A stretch of DNA of 64,000 nt from Sorghum bicolor (lineage: Eukaryota > Streptophyta > Magnoliopsida > Poales > Poaceae), in contig NC_012873.2 in NCBI RefSeq assembly GCF_000003195.3, positions 46,783,650-46,847,649 on the forward strand, in the 5' to 3' direction. Shown one piece after another: positions 22,784 to 35,185 of the stretch. Numbering within the stretch: position 1 is the first letter of the stretch; the number at the start of each line of letters is the position of its first letter. Both the position numbers and the translations under genes were made by a program. A model generated the notes under the pieces. The model made no database searches, had not been told where the DNA came from, and saw nothing but the letters and a program-made list of their open reading frames with translations.

Positions 22784-25700
22784 ATGGCGATCAACTTCGG
22801 TGCCCCCACGGTTTGTTTCACCTTCGTCCCCCCTTTTTACTGTAATTCCTTTTTCCCTTACAAGTTCATACAGTCGGTGATTTTTATTTCCTTTTCTTCT
22901 GCCTTTTTGATCTTCCAAACTTAGGAATTACGCAACAAACTAGTCATTCCAATCGATCAGCCGCATATCCAATGCCTAGGCCCAATGGCTGACCTAGATC
23001 CAACTAATCTAATCAATGTAGAGACCAATAGAATCCCTTTTAGAGCTCAGAATTTTTCTTTAGATATGTAAAAAGATACCTTCTGATCTTGGCCCAAAAC
23101 CACCAAGGGGTGGAAAGATTGGTATCTGAGGGTTATCGGGCCAATGGAAGTATATTGGGCAAAGAGGAAGCTAGATCAATGCATCAGGCTGTCGATTGCT
23201 GATATGTAGAATTACAAATCGATGATGATAGCTACCGCTTACTTTTGGTCAGACACCACCAATACTTTCATGTTTGGACACGGTCCAGCCACCCCCACTC
23301 TTACCGATGTGCACATGCTCACAGGCCTAGATATCTCAACTGCCAATGATGGCCTAGTTTACAGCAGAAGGCCTGAGTAAAAGGTGAACACTCGCAACAT
23401 CGGCGGTTGGACAGGGTACATTCAAGAGTACCAAAAGACCGGGTTAGTGAGTCAAAGGGAACACGCCACCTTTCTAAATATGTGGCAAGAGAAATTTATC
23501 TTCTACGACCGATCGGTAGGGCCAACCAGTGTCTACCTTGCTATAGCCGAACTGCTGGCCAACGGAGTAAGGTTCCCTCTTGGCCGATATCTTTTGAGTT
23601 CTACCTCACCTCCTACACCAAGCATCCTAGAAGCTTTTACTTGGTGAACCCATCGGCAACGTGGGAGGCCCATGGTGGTTTGTCAACATGTGGCTGAATG
23701 TCCATATGCATAAACGCCTGCAATAGAATTTCTTCACCCAACAATTCCCATAAGATATTGTCGAGGATTATGAACTTGAGGATGAAGAATCAGCAACACG
23801 CTCACCCCTCAATTTTGGTGAGGCAATAATAGTACTCCCTAGGACAGAGGCTAACAAAGATCAGATCGATAGATTCTTCCAAACCTTCTACAATGGCCTT
23901 TCTCGTGAGCATCAGGCCTGGATGCCCTATACTGACGAAGAATTAAGATTCCCCCTCCTCTTTAATTTTGCCGATGAGGCTCTGAACAAAAATGATGACC
24001 TTATGATGGCTATTATTACCCCCAGGTGATTCCAGTGAACACATTCAGCAGTGGGAAGAACACCAGCCTTACTTAATAGTTCTACAATCCATCGGCAGTA
24101 TCACGGCAACTGGCCTTCGGGCAGTTACCGATCAAACTCTGCTATGCTGATGTGATCAAACCAAGGGAAACAATCACCAATAGATCAGATTGGGACAAAG
24201 TAGTGCATCTCCCTCCTGATGCCGATACCACAAACATTGTTCCATCCACCTGGGTGCCAACCTCCTTTATCATCAAATCATATAAGTCATGGTGGCAAGA
24301 GTGGAGGGGACAATTATTTGCAACATCTGCCCACACTTATCGGCATCTGATCGACCCTAAGCATGTAGTCCTTGATGACGTAGTAAGTCTCTCTTAACAC
24401 TTAGTTTTCCCTTCACTTCTAGTTCCATCGGCAACTAATTCTCTTATGATAGGTTGATGACTCAGCACCGACTGTGAGCAGGAGTGGGAGAGCCTTTGAC
24501 CTCCAGCCTATATCCCCAATATCACCGATTGGCTACAACGCTCCCACTTTGGCATCTGTCACCCATCGGGGAACCCGCGCCAAGAAAATCTCCACCAAGT
24601 CCAAATCGGCCAAGGCCAGCGTCACTCCATCGGCGGCCGCTGCAGCTCTAGTAAAAGCGTTCAAGGTAACAACCCTATTTATTTTAATCCGTGCCGATTT
24701 CAAATCATACTTACACTAACTTTCAGGGTGCAAGAACTGTAACTGGATCTTCATCGGTGAATCCTCCTATACTAGACACTACCATCCTCGACAAGCCTTC
24801 AAAGGTATTCTTTCAACTTTCTATTTGACTTGTTTAAATATTATACCTTACACCTATCTTGCAGCAACAGACAGTTACATCGGCAAGTGCCCCAGATGTC
24901 CAACCTCTACAATCAACCATTGCTGATGCCCCCCAGCCAACCGCTGCCAAGGCCTAGATGAAACGCAAAGCTCCAACAAGCACCAAAACACAACCAAAAC
25001 GACAGAAATCCATGCCCATTCCACCACCAACAAGACAACCAAAACCGGCCAATGCACCTGAGCAAGCGGTCGACCTATCTGCGCAAGGTACACCATCAGC
25101 CATTGTATCCCAAGAACAAACTACCGATGATACCACAGAAGAATTGCCACCAGCTTCAACACCAGTTAACCCTACAGTTGAAGATATCCCATCGTCAAGC
25201 ACAGCCGATCCTTCACATGCCGTACTCTAGGTTGCTTCTTCCAACCAGAGGCAAGACATGCATTGAAGCAAGTAAGCCAACTGACTTAACCAATTTATAT
25301 TATCCAGGAACAAGACTCTCCAGACAGCCTGTTCTCCTTTGCCATCGACATCTCCGACGACGAGGGGGAAGAGACAAGCTCTGCACTTGTGCTGGGAACA
25401 ACATCAGCAAAGGTTAAGTCCAAACTAGAGACTCTTCTGAACCTACTGCAACAAGACACTACCCAACTAGTAGATGACTCAGACCCTGCAAAAATGATTT
25501 TTAAAATAGTCTGTGGTCAAGTCCCTACCAATGTTGAAGAGGCACTCTTCTTGGTAGCCCACCTAGAGAGCCGTCAACTCTAGTATCAAAGGGCTGCCCA
25601 ACATATTGCCGACAGAGCTGCTCAAGCTTAGCTCAAGGAAGAGATGCTACAACTAAAACAAATTGCCGATGAAAAGCACAAAAACATCGGCAGTCTATAG

Positions 25701-26027
25701 ACCTCAAGCGCTGAACTCAACCAAAAGATCTCAGACTTGTCGGCAAAGAGGGAAGCACTACTGTCTGAGCTGAAGGAAGTTGAGGAAGCTCTAACCCAAG
25801 CCAAATAGGAGGAAAGCCAGCTACCAAATGCCATCAAAGCCCTTCAACAAGAGAGAGACACCCAAGCTCGCAAAGCACTGGCGATGAAGAAGAAGCTCAA
25901 ACCAGTGGAGGGTTCTGCCGATGAGGATGTTAGGGAGATAGAGGAAGCCAATCAGATTTGCCTGCGTGCGATATCGACTATCCAATCATTATCAAACTCT
26001 CATGCATCCATCCAAATACTAGGATAA
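22784..26027 (+). pseudogene. Antisense additional gene of element G: plant-mobile-domain protein, about six exons
   Basis: Runs opposite to gag-pol, as known for Tat additional frames. Exon 1 (22784-22810) encodes MAINFGAPT; intron 22811-22924 has GT..AG ends; exon 2 (22925-24382) carries the plant mobile domain, with KTTKGWKDWYLRVIGPMEVY, TLTDVHMLTGLDIS and YELEDEESATRSPLNFGEA. Further introns are about 24383-24452, 24666-24726, 24805-24864 and one ending at 25307. The last exon (25308-26027) encodes an acidic DISDDEGEET region and a long Gln/Glu/Lys coiled coil. At least ten premature stops and a shift near 23620 make it a pseudogene; many are TAG in a CAG context (24955, 25228, 25581, 25629, 25697, 25806). 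The role in the element is unknown. Confidence 0.8.
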
Positions 26028-26958
26028 TATTTCTTTAAATATTTTCCATTCAATGCTTTGGGAAATACAACCCCTTCGAGGGTTTCTAGAATGTACGCGT
26101 TGCCAGGAGCAGATCGACTTATCTGATAAGGACCTTCCCAATTAGGAGACCGCTTGCCGAACTTCAAACTTTTAGTCCCAATTAGTAGAATAAATTTCCA
26201 AAGCAGATCTCCATCGGCAAACTCTTTACCTTAACCCTCTTGTCATACCATTTAGCTACCCTTCTCTTATTCTCTTTGATGCTAACCAAAGCCTTCAACC
26301 GATGACTCACTAAATCTTCTAACTCATCTTTCATCAGATTATCATAGTCATCGACTGTCAGTTGATCCTGAGAAAACATCCATCGAGAGCCAGTTTTAAT
26401 CTCCCAAGGCAAAACCGCATCATGCCCGTAGACCAACTGATAAGGTGACACTTTGATTACACCATGACACGCCATCTGATATGACCATAGAGCCTCATTC
26501 AATACTGTATGTCACCGCCTAGGGTTTTCTTCAATTTTGCTCTTAGTGAGTTTGATAATTCGTTTGTTAGAAGCATCGACCTGACCATTAGCTTGAGCGT
26601 AATAAGGAGAAGAATTCAAAACCTTAATCCCCATACCGATAGCAAACTCATCAAATTCTCCTAATGTAAACATAGTACCATGATTGGTAGTAATGGTCTG
26701 AGGAATACCAAGTCGATAGACAATATGCTCTTTCACAAAATTGATCATATTGGCCGATGTTACCTTTTTCAAAGGAATTGCTTCAACCCACTTTGTGAAA
26801 TAATCAGTGGCAACAAGTATAAATTTATGCCCTTTGCTTGATGGTGGATAAATCTGACCGATGAGATCGATAGCCTACCCCCGAAACGGCCAAGGTTTAA
26901 TTATAAGATTCATGGCCGATGCAGGTGCTCTTTGAACATTGCCAAACTTTTGACACCC
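26028..26958 (-). pseudogene. Integrase of element G, active site changed
   Basis: Core segments DYFTKW (first Asp, about 26780-26800), ITTNHGTMF where integrases have an Asp at the Asn position, and NGQVDASNK where Glu is expected: two of three catalytic residues are altered. The C-terminal part (26182-26502) starts LNEALWSYQMACHG and has YQLVYGHDAVLPWEI. A TGA near 26514, at a position usually Trp, splits core and C-terminus, and further stops lie at about 26875 and 26958. The remainder to 26028 reads as further degenerate pol. Confidence 0.85.
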
Positions 26959-28214
26959 CTAACATCCTTTAAAATATTTAAAGCAATCTTCAAGAATAGT
27001 CAGCCAATAATATACATTCCTTCTGATCATCCATTTCATCTTAAAAGCTGATTGATGTGCCCCACACACTCCTTCGGGAATTTCACCCATCAAGCTTTTC
27101 GTTTCATCATCACTAAGACATCTCAGCAAAACTCCATCTATAGTCCGATAATATAATTCATTATCGAGGAGCACATACTTAGTAGCTTGAAACCTCACAC
27201 GTCTTTCGGCCTTCTTGGATGGATCCCTTAAGTAATTGGCAATCTCTATTATCCAGTCATTGGCATCAACTATCGATGTCATCACCTCTTGGATAGGTTG
27301 ATACCCCAAAGCATGCTGAGCTAGCCAATTAGCCTCTTCATTATGCAATCGAGAAATATGTTCAAGACGAAAATCTTTAAACTCCTTCAATAATTGCAAT
27401 GACCCCTCATAATATGAAATTAAAACTTCACTTTGGCATTCATAAATCCTAGCCAACTGATTTATAACCAACATAGAATCACTGAAGATTTCAATAGCAT
27501 CGGCACATATCTCTCTAAGTAACTCCAACCCCTTTATTAAAGCCTGATACTCAACCTGATTGTTTGTTGATGTAGCAACAATCGGAAATGAGAATTCATA
27601 CTTCCTTCCTTGAGGTGAAATCAACACAATGTTGATACCTGCTCCTTCACCGCATGTTGACCCATCGAAGAAGTCCTAGGAGTAACTTCAAGAGAATCTA
27701 TTGTATTGCAATGCTGAGTAACAAAATCGGCCATAACTTGCGCCTTAACTGCTTTAGCCGATTTATAACGTAGATCAAATTCTGACAATGCTAAAATCCA
27801 TTTGCCGATTCTACCACTCAATATCGGCATCGACAACATATATTTGACTATGTCATCTTTGCATATGACAGTACATTTGGCTAACAGCAAATAATGCCTC
27901 AATTTGGTACAAGAAAAGAATAAACACAAGCATAGTTTTTCAACAGTCGAATACCTTGTCTCAGCATCTACTAGTCTTTTTCTTAAATAATAAATGACAC
28001 GTTCTTTCCCTTCAAACTCTTGAATAAGAGCTGAAACGATAACAGTATCATCGGTCGACAAATACAACCTGAAGGGTTTCCCATGCTGAGGAGGAACTAA
28101 CATAGGAGGATTTGTCAAATATTTCTTAATTTCATCTAGGGCCAACTATTGCTCAGCTCCCCATACAAATTCCTAATCGTGTTTCAACTTAAGCAATGGA
28201 CTGAAAGCTTTGAT
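26959..28214 (-). pseudogene. RNase H domains (two) of element G pol
   Basis: The upstream part (27621-28145) is the usual gypsy RNase H but eroded: the first Asp of the family is replaced in YLSTDDTVIVSALIQ. The downstream part (26959-27700) is the second, archaeal-type RNase H of Tat elements: FFDGS (about 27660-27672), STNNQVEYQALIKGLELL, FSDSMLVINQL and a final RLHNEEANWLAQHA in which the Asp of the ADxLA motif is Asn. A frameshift lies near 27680 between them. The integrase zinc finger is partly visible at 26960-27060. Confidence 0.82.
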
Positions 28215-29231
28215 CTAGCCCGATAGATTAGATATGAACCTTCTGATAAAATTAATCTTACCGATCAAAGATTTTAGTTCGGTTTTATCGGCAAGAGCAA
28301 CTACTTTATTAATCGCATCAATAAACCTTCTACTGATCTCAATACCTCTATGATGCACCATAAAACCCAAGAACTGACCTACCGATATACCAAATGCACA
28401 TTTATTAGGATTCATCTTCAATCCATGCTTCCTCGTGCACTCTAGTATCTTTCGTAGATCGGCTAGATGTTTTGTGAAATCCCTACACTTAACTACCACA
28501 TCATCAATGTAAATTTCCACTAATGTGCTGATGTACGCATGAAAAATGAAATTCATAGCTCTCTGATAAGTAGCACCGGCATTTTTCAAACCAAAGGTCA
28601 TAACTATCCATTCAAATAAACCCACATGACCTAGACATCTGAAAGCAGTCTTGGGAATATCTTCTTTAGCCATGAATATTTGAATATAACCCGCATTACC
28701 ATCCATGAAATTAATAATCCGATGTCCAGCTGCAGCATCAACCAATAAATCGGCAATAGGCATTGGATAGCCATCCATCAGCATAGCTTTGTTGAGGTTC
28801 CTGAAATTAATACAAACACGTTGTTTCCCATTTTTCTTATAGACAGGAACCACAATAGAAATCCACTATGCATATCGACACTGCCGAATAAACTTGGATT
28901 CAATCAATTTAGTTATTTCGACCTTAATGTCAGGAAGTACATTAGGGTTGCATCAACGCGCTGGCTGCTGATATGGCCGAAATCCAGACTTGATAGGTAA
29001 TCAATGTTCAACTATCGATCGGTCTAATCCAGGCATCTCAGTATAATCCCAAGCAAAACAATCTTTATATTCCTTTAATAATTCGATCAATTGCTGCTTA
29101 CACTTGGAATCTAACTTAGTACTAATAAAAGTGGGCCTTGGCCTATCACCATCACCAATATCTAATTCTACCAAATCATCAGCCAATGTGAACCCCTGAC
29201 CTAACTTTCTATCATCGGCAAACCTATCCAT
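28215..29231 (-). pseudogene. Reverse transcriptase of element G
   Basis: The palm is well kept: MVPVYKKNGKQRVCINFRNL at the start of 28215-28853, MDGNAGYIQI, MTFGLKNAGATYQRAM and the catalytic YIDD in VEIYIDDVVVK (about 28510-28525). A stop near 28853 separates the fingers region, and 29001-29231 holds the protease-RT linker ending in CFAWDYTEMPGLDRSIVEH. A further stop at 28215 ends the thumb. Confidence 0.88.
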
Positions 29232-29413
29232 TAATACTCATCATCAGAACCGACTGCTTGGATCGGTGGAATCTTGTAATCGGCAACTCTGAGGAACTCT
29301 TTCTCTCAAGCTTCTCCTGATATGCATTTGGTTTGCTCATAAGTGTCTGATTCTACCGATGCGATGATGTAAGAAGAATCACTAGGGACAATCTCGATCT
29401 TCTCCCCAACCCA

Positions 29414-30259
29414 CTATATGAGGCATTGATGCATTGTGGAAGGAATACAACAATTGGCATGAATCCAGTCCCTTCCTAGAAGCAGATTGTATGCACCCTT
29501 ACCGTTGATAACAAAGAACGTCATCGGCAATGTCTTGCTGCCGATGGTCAATTCAACGCATACTGCTCCCTTGGCTGGTGACACATTGCCATCGAAATCC
29601 TTCAGCATCATATCGGTCTTGGTCAAATCTTGATCTCCTTTGCCAAGTTTCCGATACATTACATAGGGCATAATATTAATTGCGGCTCCTCCGTCAATGA
29701 GTATATTAGATACAAACTGTCCATCAACTCTACCTTTAACAAATAATGCTTTGAGATGTTGTCTCTCATTATCAGTAGGTTTCTCAAAGACAACCATCAT
29801 TGGATCTAGTGCCAGCTGAGCTACTTGATCGGAGGGAACTACTTCTTCCTCATCATCAGAAGGTGCCAGAAACTCCATCGGCAACATAAACACCATATTA
29901 ATATATGCCGATGGGCCCTTACCATTATGCTTCGACTGCCCCTGCTGATCTTCGAGCTTCTTATCAAAAGAGCTTTCCTCTCTGTACAGGTCCTCCTGAT
30001 GCTTACATTGCATCCTCCTCCTCTGAGTTTTTGTCAAACCTTCAGGGCACCATTGAGGAAGCCTAGTTTTGCATACCGGCTGATAACGTGTCTCAGTTGA
30101 CTCCACACGGTGAATATTAGGATCCCTGTAGAATATTTCTTCATCGGAGACTCTTGCATTTGCCATCTCCTCAAGCTCTTCTTGATTCCTTGGAAAATAG
30201 CCTACGCGCTTACCCAGCCTTTCATGTACACTGAGTTTGCCACCCAGCCAATCATGCAC
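29414..30259 (-). pseudogene. Gag end and protease of element G
   Basis: Gag residues LTKTQRRRMQCKHQE are followed by a retropepsin with a complete active-site motif, ILIDGGAAINIMPY (about 29665-29705), and NLLLGRDWIHA near the C-terminus (29460-29490). The stretch 29232-29413 is a broken linker to RT. D-G-G in place of D-T-G is common in Tat proteases. Upstream (30260-30534) a Cys-Pro-x-Cys gag knuckle is recognisable in another frame. Confidence 0.85.
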
Positions 30260-30534
30260 CGATGCCCTGCCTCTGATCGGCTCATTGATACATAAACCCC
30301 GCTAAGACCTCCTTTTTGGTCGATGTGTTCGATAGTAACCATTGCACTCAGGGCAATTCTCAACAGTCGGCAATTTAAGACCTTCTTCCCAGCAATGGAT
30401 GAAAAACGGGCAGTTCCAATGATCTTTATATCGTTGCCACTCTTCCCGACGTCTTTCTTCTTGCTGTTGTCGATATTGGTCTTCACGCCAACACCAATCC
30501 CCCTACTGCCTTCCTCTTTGTTGTCGTCGATGAG

Positions 30535-31794
30535 TGTTGGGTATTTTAAACGCAAACAGAAAAAATCCGCAAGCGCACAGATACCAATGTAGCCTTCACC
30601 CGGGAGTATTCCAGAGTATCGATTTTCCACAGAGAATGTGAGTGTACTAATTAAGATCCAAGATCGCCCAAGGATAACTATATAATTATTTTTGGTGGGA
30701 AGAGAGGAAGTTTCCTGAGAGTTCTCTAGTTGATCTAAGAATCAAGAATTACTTCAACATTATCTATATCGGGACATCAGAGCACTAACCACAGAAAGAG
30801 ATGAGAAGGGGGCTAGGAAGGTCTGACTACGGTCCTACAAACACCGATCCGAACGAGGTGGAATACGTCGACCGTTAGGGCTGTCACTACCCTAAGGCTA
30901 CCATAACAATCCGCAGGATTGGGTGCAATTCTAGGTAATTGCAAGACTAAACACCACGTCTAATCTATTAATTACTACTCTAGCGTTATAAAGACTAGAG
31001 CACTTGATGCAAGCGGGAATCCAATAAATAACTTGAATGTAAATAAAAGTAATTAAAGAACTCAGGAATTATGAATTAAAGAACCTGGAGAACGATAAAG
31101 AACGAACCAGTTGTTGCAAAAGTACAATGTTGAGGAAGATCCGACAGATCTGGCTCCTCCTCCGCTCTCCTCTTCTCTCTCCCTATTTTCTAGATTACAA
31201 CTAGAACTAACTAGAACTAGAACTAGAAGAACTAGAACTAGAACTAGATGAACTAGAGGTAGAACTAGAAGAACTAGAGGGATCCTCTCTACTTAGATGA
31301 CGAATTGAAACCATAACTTTGATTTTGTAGAAAAGGTATGATCTCTAGGGGCCAGGGGGCCTTGCTTATATAGTCTTTTTAGATGAATCTGGGCCGTTGG
31401 ATCAAACCGACATTGATTGAACGGTTATCCTTGATCCTTTAGGTCGGTGGAGCAATATCCCGAAAGAGAGTCCTGATTGGACTCTGTATGAGGGCGGGCG
31501 CCCAGGAGAGGAGGGCGGGCACCCTGTCCCTGAGTCCTCTCGGCCTCCGCTTCGGTCCCATGGCTTCTGGAGTCTTCTAGATGATAGAAAATTGCACGGC
31601 ACGTTAATATCTCTATGTAAACCCAACGTGTGGGCCTTTCTTCCGTATTTCCTGATAACCCCCTGCAGAAATAGACAAACACCAAAACTCGTGGAATTCT
31701 GTCAGATAAAACCCTAAGTCTAGGTGTTAGTTGCATTTGGATCCTTTTCCATGATTAGTTGATGGTTAAATGTGAGCATTAAGGACCGTCAACA
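30535..31794 (-). repeat. 3' LTR of element C
   Basis: 1260 bases, TGTTGGGTATTTTAAACG to GTCAACA. Contains an AACTAG-rich tract (31196-31285), a minus-strand TATA at 31371-31380 and two GGGCG-GGCGCCC-type boxes (31494, 31513; the second with one change). Related at both ends to the LTRs of A and B. Confidence 0.9.
31196..31285 (-). repeat. AACTAG-type microsatellite in the LTR leader of C
   Basis: Runs of CTAGAACTAGAACT with interspersed GAAGAACTAG units. The same tract is at 37600-37665 and, in plus orientation, at 58010-58075, with different copy numbers, so it changes length quickly. It lies just downstream of the TATA box, in the transcribed leader. Confidence 0.85.
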
Positions 31795-33945
31795 AGCTCC
31801 CCCAAGCTTAACCTTTGCTCGTCCCTGAACAAAGATGAACTCAAGAGATTCTGCAGTGGTTTCATACCTTAGAGATATACATGTGTTCAAACAAGACCTC
31901 ATCTCTGGGTTAGGGTAACTATTAAGATTTAAACTTACTCATATTACCTTCCACCATGGGGTTTGTAATCGTCACTTCTGTCTTGAGTAGTTAAAAGATA
32001 GAACGGTCTAATCAAGCGCTATGTCTCTTGTTCTTCGATTAACTATAGCTCTAGAGTTTTTGCAGATTTTCAAATAAAACTCAGAGATTCCTTGTATGAC
32101 TCTCTCAGATCTCTCTTTTGTGGTATTTCTGGATCCTTACCAAGGCAGTGATGGTTTATGCCTTCTCTCAAAGTATGTGGTATTTTTGGTATGAGGCATA
32201 GTGACATTACCTTCTCTCTCACCCTACTCTAATAAGGCTTTTGATATCTGGAGCTCATAGGTGGGAGATAGGTAATACATACTTACAAGACATTTATTGC
32301 ATAGTCAAACCATGGATCTAGAGAAACAAGTCAATAAGTCAAATCAAGATGTGCATGTGTGGCGAATGAATGGTGTATGGGGATGATGGTGATAACAATG
32401 GTGAAAGTCTAATTCTACTTGTGCTCTTTTGAGGGGATACATACCTTTCTTGCTCTTTTGAAACTTTTTGAGGAGAATGAGATGCTCTATATTTTCTTTT
32501 TCTTTTCTCTCAGGTGGGTATCTTGTACCCCTAATTCTACTGTCGGACACTTGTCCATTTTTACCTCTCGTCTCACTTTTTCTTTTCTTTCGAGGTTCCA
32601 GGCACTTGCCCCTTTTTATTTCCTCGTATTCTTTCCTTTTTTTCTTCTCTCTTTTTTTTAGAGCACTCATCTCCTGAAATAATATAGCAAGTGGTAGTAA
32701 CCAAGATAACTTGAGCATTTATTTCACAGGGGAAAAACAGGAATAGGAGAATGTTTTTGGCTATTCTCTCCCGGATTAGGAGTAGAATATTTTTGGGTGG
32801 TTCTGGAGATGTAAATGGGAGGATATATGTGGATGCGTACTTCCGGAGCAGAAGCAGCATGTATGAGTGAATGTGCAAGTGAATCTTAATTTAACCACAT
32901 GACAAGCTCCTAAGGGTCTACACAGCTTGACCACACTCAATGCTCATAAGCAGTAAAAAGTAAATGTGTGGCTCAAAGTCTAGCAAGCATGTATATATGG
33001 CTGTGGTAGGAATTTAAACTCTCATCATACAGGAACTCATCATGTGTTTTTTTAAAGATTTTCAAAGATAAAATTCTCCAGAATTCTAGCATCTCTTGGA
33101 ACAGATAAACAGCAGCTCAACCTTCCCATATCGTATCCTTTAACGACTTAGACTTTAGATCAAGTTCTCTCCCCACAAGTTCAGGTTTAGAGCAAATCTT
33201 AATTAATACCAGTCATGCCTAAACTTGAGAGAGATTTCAATTTTGAGAACTAGTCATGGCAGAACAACTATTCATCATTTCCATGTGAGAGCTTATCATG
33301 AGGGTTCATAGCAAACTTTATTTATTTATTTATTTAGCAAACTAAGCAAAGATATATATAAGCACAAAATCTTTATTTGGGTTTTTATGATTATGCATCT
33401 TTTTATTATTTGAGTAAAGTATTTTGAGTAAAGTATAAACGTGAGTAGAACACTTAGCTGGACAAATGGGGGTGCTCTCCCCCAAGCTGGATTTTGACGT
33501 AATTTCTTCTGATGTAGCTAGCAGGTGGTGGAGGTGTATTTGAATATCGGCAGCACCCTAACAGCGAGTAGGATGTCCTCCGTCTGCAAGTCTTCTTTGA
33601 TCCTTGAAATCTGTGGAGCTCAAATAGACAACAAAGCTTTGTGGAACTGGTTAAGTGTTAGCATAAATATCTAGCCTTTATCATGTTGAGCCTCCTCAAT
33701 AAATGTTACTCCCTTTAGTAGGATCATAAATTTATTTTTATAATTTTATCTTTATAGGACAGGAATATATTTATTTCATTTTTACGCCACCATAGTGAAT
33801 GTACTTATGGGTTTTATGCCATGAGCATACTCACATGGGGCTTACTATTTTTTTAACATTTTTATTTTCTTTTCAAGATGATATGAACCTGGTTAACTAA
33901 GCAAACTATTTTAAATAATTGAAAGGAAAAGGATAACTACCAAGT
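31795..33945 (-). other. 3' non-coding region of element C
   Basis: Aligns with 12687-14792 of B. A 3' polypurine tract (minus strand AAGCTTGGGGGAGC) is at 31795-31808 and an internal copy at 33477-33488, set within GGGGGTGCTCTCCCCC, which can fold back. T-rich block at 32500-32640 shared with A and B. No supported coding frame. Confidence 0.75.
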
Positions 33946-35185
33946 TTACCTCTTGGAAAGGCGTTCGGTGTTTTTTAAGTCCTCCGAACGGGACTCTCCA
34001 TTTTCTCAGTCATCCTGGGATTCGCTGGATGGCGTAGTCGGTGGTTCCGGTAGCGCCTGGTCTTCATGTATAACTATCTTCTCTCTACACACCTGACTCG
34101 GTGCTACGGTCTCCTTAGGACAGTTCTGTTCAAGTTGTACGTCTTCAGACCTTACCACTTCTCCTTCATAGTCCGCCCATTCGTCCTTGATGATTTTCCT
34201 CCTCTGGTAGCGGTTGCGTCATCTTCTTCTTGTCCTGACCTGCTTAGAGTCTTCACCTATATAGTTAGGGTCAGTAAAATAGCAGAGTACCTTCTCAGAG
34301 AGGAAGTGCATGTGGACTTCTCTGGTTCCAATATAGATGATTGCTTTAACGGTGCTGAGGAACGGTCTCCTAAGGATGATGGGTGGATCTTACTCGTCTT
34401 CTCCCATGTCAATAACCTTAAAATCATCTGGAGCTGAATGTATGTTGGTTTTAGGGGCATGGTTCCAAACAGGAGCTGGTAGGTGACTGCAGCCATTATG
34501 TTGACGTCAGATCCGGTGTCGTAGAGTGTGTCTTCTGAAAAGAATATCCGTTGATTGTGCACTCGATGCTTGGAACACCAGGGTCGTCCTTCTTGATCAA
34601 GAAAGGCGACTCGAGTTGACGATCTTGACCTCCTTGAGCTGCAGTGACCATCTTAGCTGACTCAGTCCACATTTGCTTGTTCCTGTTCCCCCTGTTGATC
34701 CTCTTCCTTGGTTCATGTCGGGATTGCTTTGAGATTTGTGCAGTCTTGTTCTTGAAGGAAAACGTCTCCTTCCTCCCTTTGATGTAGAAACTGATCTTGG
34801 CAGCACTAGCATAGATGACAGCTCCTGAGGTGTTCAAGAATGGCCTCCAAGGCACCAACTCGGACAAAGAGGTTCTTCAATATTCCCTTTGGGAAACTTA
34901 GTGTCTGATCTGCAAGCTACAAACACATGGTTGTTTCTAGGAAAGGATGTATAAAGAATTTTTCATAGAGTACCCTGAGCATAATGTTGACGCTGGAGCC
35001 AAAGTCGCAGAGTGCTTCTAGGAAGTCCACCATGCCGATGGAGGTCGGGATGACGGGGCGTCCTGGATTGTCTCTCTTGACTGGTAGAAGGTCAGTAATT
35101 ACTTCCACAACAGGGTTACTCCAGAAGTTACGTCCTCGAGCATCTCAAGGCAGTGATTGCCTGAGTGTCCAGTATCTCCAGTGTG
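33946..35185 (-). pseudogene. Tandem retropepsin domains of element C
   Basis: From the right: LLPVKRDNPGRPVIP, first active site LCDFGSSVNIML (about 34980-35010), RPFLNTSGAVIYASAAK, a basic linker, second active site YDTGSDVNIMAAV (about 34497-34525), a degenerate second GRPFL segment (about 34360) and an acidic tail ending in TAA at 33946-33948. As in B, the first site is D-F-G and the second D-T-G. Frameshifts lie near 34540 and 34400 and a deletion removed part of retropepsin 1 near 34855. The capsid part of gag is absent. Confidence 0.8.

Noticed and set aside
30323..30592. Plus-strand frame at the C/G junction
   Set aside because: Spans the edge of the C LTR into G gag in reverse, so it cannot be a real gene.
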